From Thermoplasmatota archaeon (GTDB taxonomy: Archaea > Thermoplasmatota > Thermoplasmata > RBG-16-68-12 > JAJISG01), in NCBI GenBank assembly GCA_022848785.1, contig JAJISK010000008.1, forward strand, positions 1 through 16,796: 16,796 nucleotides of DNA. The letters run 5' to 3'. Shown here in pieces: positions 13,314 through 16,796 of the stretch. The position numbers and the translations under genes were made by a program. The notes beneath the pieces are model-generated. The model saw only the letters and a list, made by a program, of their open reading frames with translations. It was not told where the DNA came from and made no database searches. Position 1 is the first letter of the stretch; each line of letters opens with the position of its first letter.

Positions 13314-13922
13314 TCAGGGGGTGCCAGGCCCCTGCCATCCTTGCGCCACGATGTAGATCTCCGCGCTCCCTCGGGGGGAGGCCGGCGGGGAAAAACCCTT
13401 ACTCCGGGCGAACCGCGCTTGCACCCGCCGAAGGAACGAGGGAAACATGTCGCCTTGGAAGACCTTGGTCACGAAGCGACCACCCTCGCGGAGGGTCCCA
13501 CCCGCGATGGCGAGCGCACGCTCCGCGAGGTCAACCGATCGCGCGTGATCCAGGCTTCGCGTGCCGCTCAGGCGGGGGGCCATGTCCGAGAGGACGACGT
13601 GCGCGCCGGTCGCCGCCTCCGTCGCGATCGAGGAGAGGGCGGAGTCGTTCCCCACGTCGACCTTGAGGAAAGAGACTCCCTCGAGGGGTTCCATGAACGC
13701 CCGGTCCACGGCCAGAACCCGGCTGGCGCCTAGCTCTCGCGCGACCTGGGACCAGCCACCGGGTGCCGCCCCGAGATCGATGACGGTGTCCCCCCTTCGA
13801 ATCACGTGAAACCGATTCTGAATCTGGAGCAGCTTGTAGGCAGCTCGGCTGCGATAGCCTCTGGCCTTCGCCTTGCGATAGTAGGGATCGCGTTTTCGGG
13901 CCTTCACCCAGGCCTTGCCCAC
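13314..13922 (-). CDS. rlmE: 23S rRNA (uridine-2'-O)-methyltransferase, RlmE/FtsJ type
   Basis: A 202-aa Rossmann-fold methyltransferase that uses S-adenosylmethionine to 2'-O-methylate a uridine in 23S rRNA (U2552 in E. coli). The family's K-D-K-E catalytic tetrad is complete: K30 (RSRAAYKLL), D113 (LSDMAPRLSG), K153 (FVTKVFQG) and E188 (SAEIYIVA). The cofactor loop is VIDLGAAPGGWSQ. GTG 13922 (MGKAWVKARKRDPYYRKAKA) is preferred to GTG 13934, because a TTAA core (13948-13951) is 27 bp upstream and archaeal homologues begin with this MGK-W-R-RKRD-YY pattern. The helicase downstream is convergent, beyond the small gene. Confidence 0.95.
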   Translation of the reverse strand: MGKAWVKARKRDPYYRKAKARGYRSRAAYKLLQIQNRFHVIRRGDTVIDLGAAPGGWSQVARELGASRVLAVDRAFMEPLEGVSFLKVDVGNDSALSSIATEAATGAHVVLSDMAPRLSGTRSLDHARSVDLAERALAIAGGTLREGGRFVTKVFQGDMFPSFLRRVQARFARSKGFSPPASPRGSAEIYIVAQGWQGPGTP

Positions 13923-13947
13923 GGTCGATACCACCGAGCGAGCTTCC

Positions 13948-13951
13948 TTAA
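13948..13951 (-). promoter_or_regulatory. TATA-like box for rlmE
   Basis: TTAA within the palindrome CCTTAAGG (13946-13953), 27 bp before GTG 13922. Confidence 0.45.
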
Positions 13952-13972
13952 GGATTGCGTGGGCGCCAAAGC

Positions 13973-13977
13973 TTAAT
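13973..13977 (+). promoter_or_regulatory. TATA-like box for purM
   Basis: TTAAT is centred 26 bp before the purM GTG at 14001; it and the rlmE box lie back to back in a 78-bp divergent promoter region. Confidence 0.5.
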
Positions 13978-14000
13978 CGGAGGCAGGCCCTCCTCTTGAT

Positions 14001-15017
14001 GTGACGCCGCGCACCTACCGGGAGGCTGGCGTTGACATCGAGCGCGAGGGACGTTCCATCGCCGCCTTAGCCTCCCAGCTTGCCTACGCCCGCAAGGGAC
14101 GGGGGGCGCCCTTCGGTCCGGCGGGGTTCTTCACCTCCCTCCTTGACTTTGGAGACTGGGCCCTGACGCTGAACACGGATTGCGTCGGCACGAAGCTTCT
14201 GGTGGCTCGGGACCTAGGCCGCTGGGACACCGTCGGCATCGACTGCGTGGCCATGAGCGTGAACGACTGCCTTTGCGTCGGTGCCGAGCCCCTTGCCTTC
14301 GTGGATTACCTCGCTGTGGGGGCGTACGATGAGTCCGTGGCCCAGGAGCTGGGCCGAGGCCTCAACCGGGGTGCGGAGCTGGCCGACGTGACCGTCGTGG
14401 GCGGTGAGTTCTCCACCGTCCCTGAGATCGTCCGGGAGTACGACCTGGTCGGAGCGTGCGTCGGCAGCGTGCGCAAGGAGGACATCGTCGACGGGACGAC
14501 CGTGGAGCCGGGGCAGGTGATCGTCGGGCTCCGGAGCAGCGGACTGCACGCGAACGGCTATACCCTCGTGCGCAAGCTCTTGGAGACCGAAGGGGTCTCC
14601 CTGGAGGACCCCGTTCCGGGCTCCCCCGAGACCTATGGTGAGGCCCTCCTCCGACCGACGGAGATTTACGTCCGCGACGTCCGCCGCGTCCTCCAGGAGG
14701 TGCGCGTCCGGGGGATGGCCCACATCACCGGCGGCGGGCTGCTCAACTTGGCCCGGGTCCGGTCGAACGTCGGGTACCAGATCGAGGACCCCTTCCCCCC
14801 GCAACCGATCTTCCGTGCGCTCCAGGACCTGGGGAGTCTGGCGGACCGGGAGATGTACCGCACGTTCAACATGGGGCAGGGATTCGCCCTCGTCCTCGAG
14901 GAGTCGGAAGCCGACACGGCGGTGGAGCTGCTCCGCAAGGGCGGGGAGGCCCGCGTGATGGGTCAGGTGACCGAAGGGACCGGCGTCCATCTTCCCGGGT
15001 CTGACCTCACGTTGTGA
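14001..15017 (+). CDS. purM: Phosphoribosylformylglycinamidine cyclo-ligase (AIR synthetase)
   Basis: ATP-dependent ring closure of FGAM to aminoimidazole ribotide, fifth step of purine synthesis, in the cytoplasm. The 338-aa length fits the family. Signatures are [10 protein letters not shown] at the start, [13 protein letters not shown] (residues 58-70), [20 protein letters not shown] followed by [33 protein letters not shown], and [13 protein letters not shown]. One departure is C61 in place of the usual glycine of the DGVGTKL phosphate-binding motif. GTG 14001 is supported by a TATA box 26 bp upstream and by the N-terminal match. The mutase gene follows closely with its own TATA box inside the 50-bp gap. 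Confidence 0.95.
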   Translation: MTPRTYREAGVDIEREGRSIAALASQLAYARKGRGAPFGPAGFFTSLLDFGDWALTLNTDCVGTKLLVARDLGRWDTVGIDCVAMSVNDCLCVGAEPLAFVDYLAVGAYDESVAQELGRGLNRGAELADVTVVGGEFSTVPEIVREYDLVGACVGSVRKEDIVDGTTVEPGQVIVGLRSSGLHANGYTLVRKLLETEGVSLEDPVPGSPETYGEALLRPTEIYVRDVRRVLQEVRVRGMAHITGGGLLNLARVRSNVGYQIEDPFPPQPIFRALQDLGSLADREMYRTFNMGQGFALVLEESEADTAVELLRKGGEARVMGQVTEGTGVHLPGSDLTL

Positions 15018-15031
15018 CCCCGGCGACACGG

Positions 15032-15038
15032 ATAAATA
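15032..15038 (+). promoter_or_regulatory. TATA-like box for the methylmalonyl-CoA mutase gene
   Basis: ATAAATA lies 33 bp (centre) before ATG 15068. It sits downstream of GTG 15014, which overlaps the purM stop and is therefore less likely to be the start. Confidence 0.45.
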
Positions 15039-15067
15039 GCGTTCTGGGCGTGCGACCTCCGGTCGCA

Positions 15068-16738
15068 ATGACCGAAGGCTTCTCTCCGGAAGAGACGGAC
15101 AAGGCGTACCGCCGGTGGTTGGAACGGACCCACCGTGAGGGAGCCGGCGCGCGACAGGAAGAGCCTCGAACGGACTCGGACATCGAGGTCCGACCTGCGT
15201 ATGGGCCGCACGACCCGGACGCCGAGGGACCCTTGCATGGGCAGGGGTTTCCCGGCCAGCCTCCCTTCACACGAGGCATCCATCCGACGATGTATCGTGG
15301 CCGACTCTGGACGATGCGGCAGTATGCAGGCTTCGGAACGGCCGAGGAGACGAACGAGCGCTTTCGCTACCTTCTCTCTCAGGGGCAGACCGGGCTGAGT
15401 GTTGCCTTTGACCTGCCGACGCAGATGGGGTACGATCCCGACCACCCGATGGCCCGGGGGGAGGTCGGCCGGGTGGGCGTCTCGATTTCGACCGCAGGGG
15501 ACATGGCGGCGCTCCTCCGGGACCTCCCGCTGGACCAAGCGAGCACCAGCATGACCATCAATGCGACCGCAGCGATCCTTCTCGGCCTCTACGCCACCGT
15601 CGCGGAACGGTCGGGGGTCCCTCCCCAGACGCTCCGGGGGACGGTGCAGAACGACATCCTGAAGGAATATGCCGCCCGAGGAACCTACATCTATCCCGTC
15701 GAACCGGCGATGAAGCTCGCCACGGACCTCATCGAGTGGAGCACCACCGAGATGCCGCGCTGGAACCCGATCAGCATCAGCGGATATCACATGCGGGAGG
15801 CAGGCTGCAACGCCGTACAGGAGGTCGCCTTCACCCTGGGAAACGGCATCGCCTATGTGGAGCGTGTGCTGGATCGCGGTCTCGCGGCGGATGCGTTCGC
15901 CCACCGACTCAGTTTCTTTTTCGCGGCGCAGATGGACATCTTGGAGGAGGTGGCGAAGTTCCGGGCCGCGCGCCGACTGTGGGGAAAAATCATGGCGGAA
16001 CGGTTCGGGGCGGAGGAGGTGCGTTCGCGACGTCTCCGCTTCCACGCCCAGACGGCGGGGGCCGCCCTGACGGCCCAGCAGCCGCACCTGAACGTGGTCC
16101 GGGCGACCCTCCAGGCCCTCGCTGCCGTCCTGGGTGGGACCCAGTCCCTCCACGTCAACGCCATGGACGAGGCCCTCGGCCTGCCCACGAAAGGGACCGC
16201 GCAACTCGCGCTTCGGACCCAGCAGATTCTCGCCCACGAGAGCGGGGTCGGCAACACGGTCGATCCCGTGGCCGGTTCGTACTACATCGAAGCGCTGACG
16301 GACGAGATTGAGTCGCGGGCTGCCAAATACCTGGAGCGAATCGAGCAGCTGGGCGGGATGGAACGCGCCCTCGAGCGGGGATTCGTCCAGAAGGAGATCG
16401 CCGGGGAAGCCTTCCGATTTCAACAGGAGGTCGAGGCGGGGGAGCGGCAGATCGTCGGGGTCAATGCCTACGTGGAGGATGAGCCGCCCTCCGTGGAGAT
16501 CACCCGCATTGACCCTGACTTGGAGGAGAGACGAACAACGGGGATCCGTCGACTCCGAGAAGGACGCGATCAGTCGACCGTCGAGAGGGTCCTCGCCGCG
16601 CTGCAGGAGACCGCAGAGGAGGGGGAGAACCTGATGCCGGCTGTCCTCGAAGCCGTGCGAAGGCACGCCACGCTAGGCGAGGTGAGCGACGCCCTGCGGG
16701 CCGTATACGGCACCTACCGGTCTCTCCAGGAGTTCTGA
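15068..16738 (+). CDS. Methylmalonyl-CoA mutase, large (catalytic) subunit
   Basis: A 556-aa TIM-barrel catalytic subunit that isomerises (R)-methylmalonyl-CoA to succinyl-CoA with adenosylcobalamin. Key regions are [20 protein letters not shown] (67-86), [20 protein letters not shown], then [20 protein letters not shown] and [20 protein letters not shown] with Y240/H241. The residues that separate this enzyme from isobutyryl-CoA and hydroxyisobutyryl-CoA mutases in the Propionibacterium structure (Y89, R207) are present as Y86 and R204. Y75 of that enzyme is H72 here. The cobalamin-binding domain is absent, so a separate small subunit is needed and is not in the window. ATG 15068 is preferred over GTG 15014. 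The stop overlaps the epimerase ATG by 1 bp. Confidence 0.95.
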   Translation: MTEGFSPEETDKAYRRWLERTHREGAGARQEEPRTDSDIEVRPAYGPHDPDAEGPLHGQGFPGQPPFTRGIHPTMYRGRLWTMRQYAGFGTAEETNERFRYLLSQGQTGLSVAFDLPTQMGYDPDHPMARGEVGRVGVSISTAGDMAALLRDLPLDQASTSMTINATAAILLGLYATVAERSGVPPQTLRGTVQNDILKEYAARGTYIYPVEPAMKLATDLIEWSTTEMPRWNPISISGYHMREAGCNAVQEVAFTLGNGIAYVERVLDRGLAADAFAHRLSFFFAAQMDILEEVAKFRAARRLWGKIMAERFGAEEVRSRRLRFHAQTAGAALTAQQPHLNVVRATLQALAAVLGGTQSLHVNAMDEALGLPTKGTAQLALRTQQILAHESGVGNTVDPVAGSYYIEALTDEIESRAAKYLERIEQLGGMERALERGFVQKEIAGEAFRFQQEVEAGERQIVGVNAYVEDEPPSVEITRIDPDLEERRTTGIRRLREGRDQSTVERVLAALQETAEEGENLMPAVLEAVRRHATLGEVSDALRAVYGTYRSLQEF

Positions 16739-16796
16739 TGCGAGTCAAGCGGCTCGACCACATTGGGATCGCCGTCTCGGACCTCGCCCAGGCGAT
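16738..16796 (+). CDS. mce: Methylmalonyl-CoA epimerase, N-terminal part, cut by window edge
   Basis: ATG 16738 overlaps the mutase stop TGA by 1 bp and opens [19 protein letters not shown] before the right edge. VKRLDHIGIAV-DL is the start of the vicinal-oxygen-chelate fold of methylmalonyl-CoA epimerase, with the metal-binding histidine in DHIGIAV. It converts (S)- to (R)-methylmalonyl-CoA, the substrate of the mutase, so the pair is a translationally coupled pathway operon. Other VOC proteins share this start, but the context makes the epimerase the best reading. Confidence 0.85.
   Translation, partial: MRVKRLDHIGIAVSDLAQA

Noticed and set aside
14963..16666. 567-codon open frame on the minus strand
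   Set aside because: Antisense shadow of the methylmalonyl-CoA mutase gene; no recognisable motif.

Overview
The window looks like high-GC archaeal chromosome, most probably from a Thermoplasmatota-like euryarchaeote; this placement is inference. The archaeal signs are an Lhr-family helicase, the archaeal tRNA methyltransferase aTrm56, an FtsJ/RlmE protein of archaeal type, a one-OB-fold ssDNA-binding protein, a PRC-barrel protein resembling the CdpB division proteins, an archaeal pyrB-pyrI pair, and two tRNA genes interrupted by bulge-helix-bulge introns. Many start codons lie about 25-33 bp downstream of a TATA-like box with no room for a leader, so leaderless transcription is common here.

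Layout. 1-191 (-): N-terminus of a CDF cation transporter running off the left edge. 192-613: long divergent intergenic region with short repeats and one doubtful small ORF. 614-1374 (+): two tandem related winged-helix proteins. 1498-2879 (+): pyrB-pyrI, the aspartate transcarbamoylase. 2928-3776 (+): luciferase-like flavin/F420 oxidoreductase. 3857-4138 (+): PRC-barrel protein, ending against the cobalamin adenosyltransferase (4132-4671, -). 4789-5193 (+): ParB/SerK-like protein, ending against the operon wHTH regulator-aTrm56 (6199-5159, -). 6263-7513 (-): unrecognised 416-aa protein. 7619-7912 (+): OB-fold protein, ending against a membrane polyprenol-kinase-like protein (7904-8467, -). 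8571-9407 (+): isoaspartyl peptidase/asparaginase. 9550-9855 (+): third small wHTH protein. 9904-10146 (+): tRNA-Asn and tRNA-Met(CAU), both with mini-introns. 10295-13036 (+): Lhr-like helicase, sharing a CTAG stop overlap with a 79-aa conserved-looking protein (13033-13272, -), which follows rlmE (13314-13922, -). 14001-15017 (+): purM. 15068-16738 (+): methylmalonyl-CoA mutase large subunit, overlapping the start of methylmalonyl-CoA epimerase, cut at the right edge.

Functional links. pyrBI and purM serve pyrimidine and purine synthesis. The adenosyltransferase makes the adenosylcobalamin used by the mutase, and the epimerase supplies its (R)-methylmalonyl-CoA substrate, so three parts of the propionyl-CoA/methylmalonyl-CoA route are present. 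aTrm56, RlmE and Lhr form an RNA-modification/RNA-DNA processing theme. No CRISPR array, insertion sequence, integrase, rRNA or phage gene was seen. The most unusual elements are the two adjacent tRNA genes with 12-nt and 18-nt introns, the second inside the T-loop.
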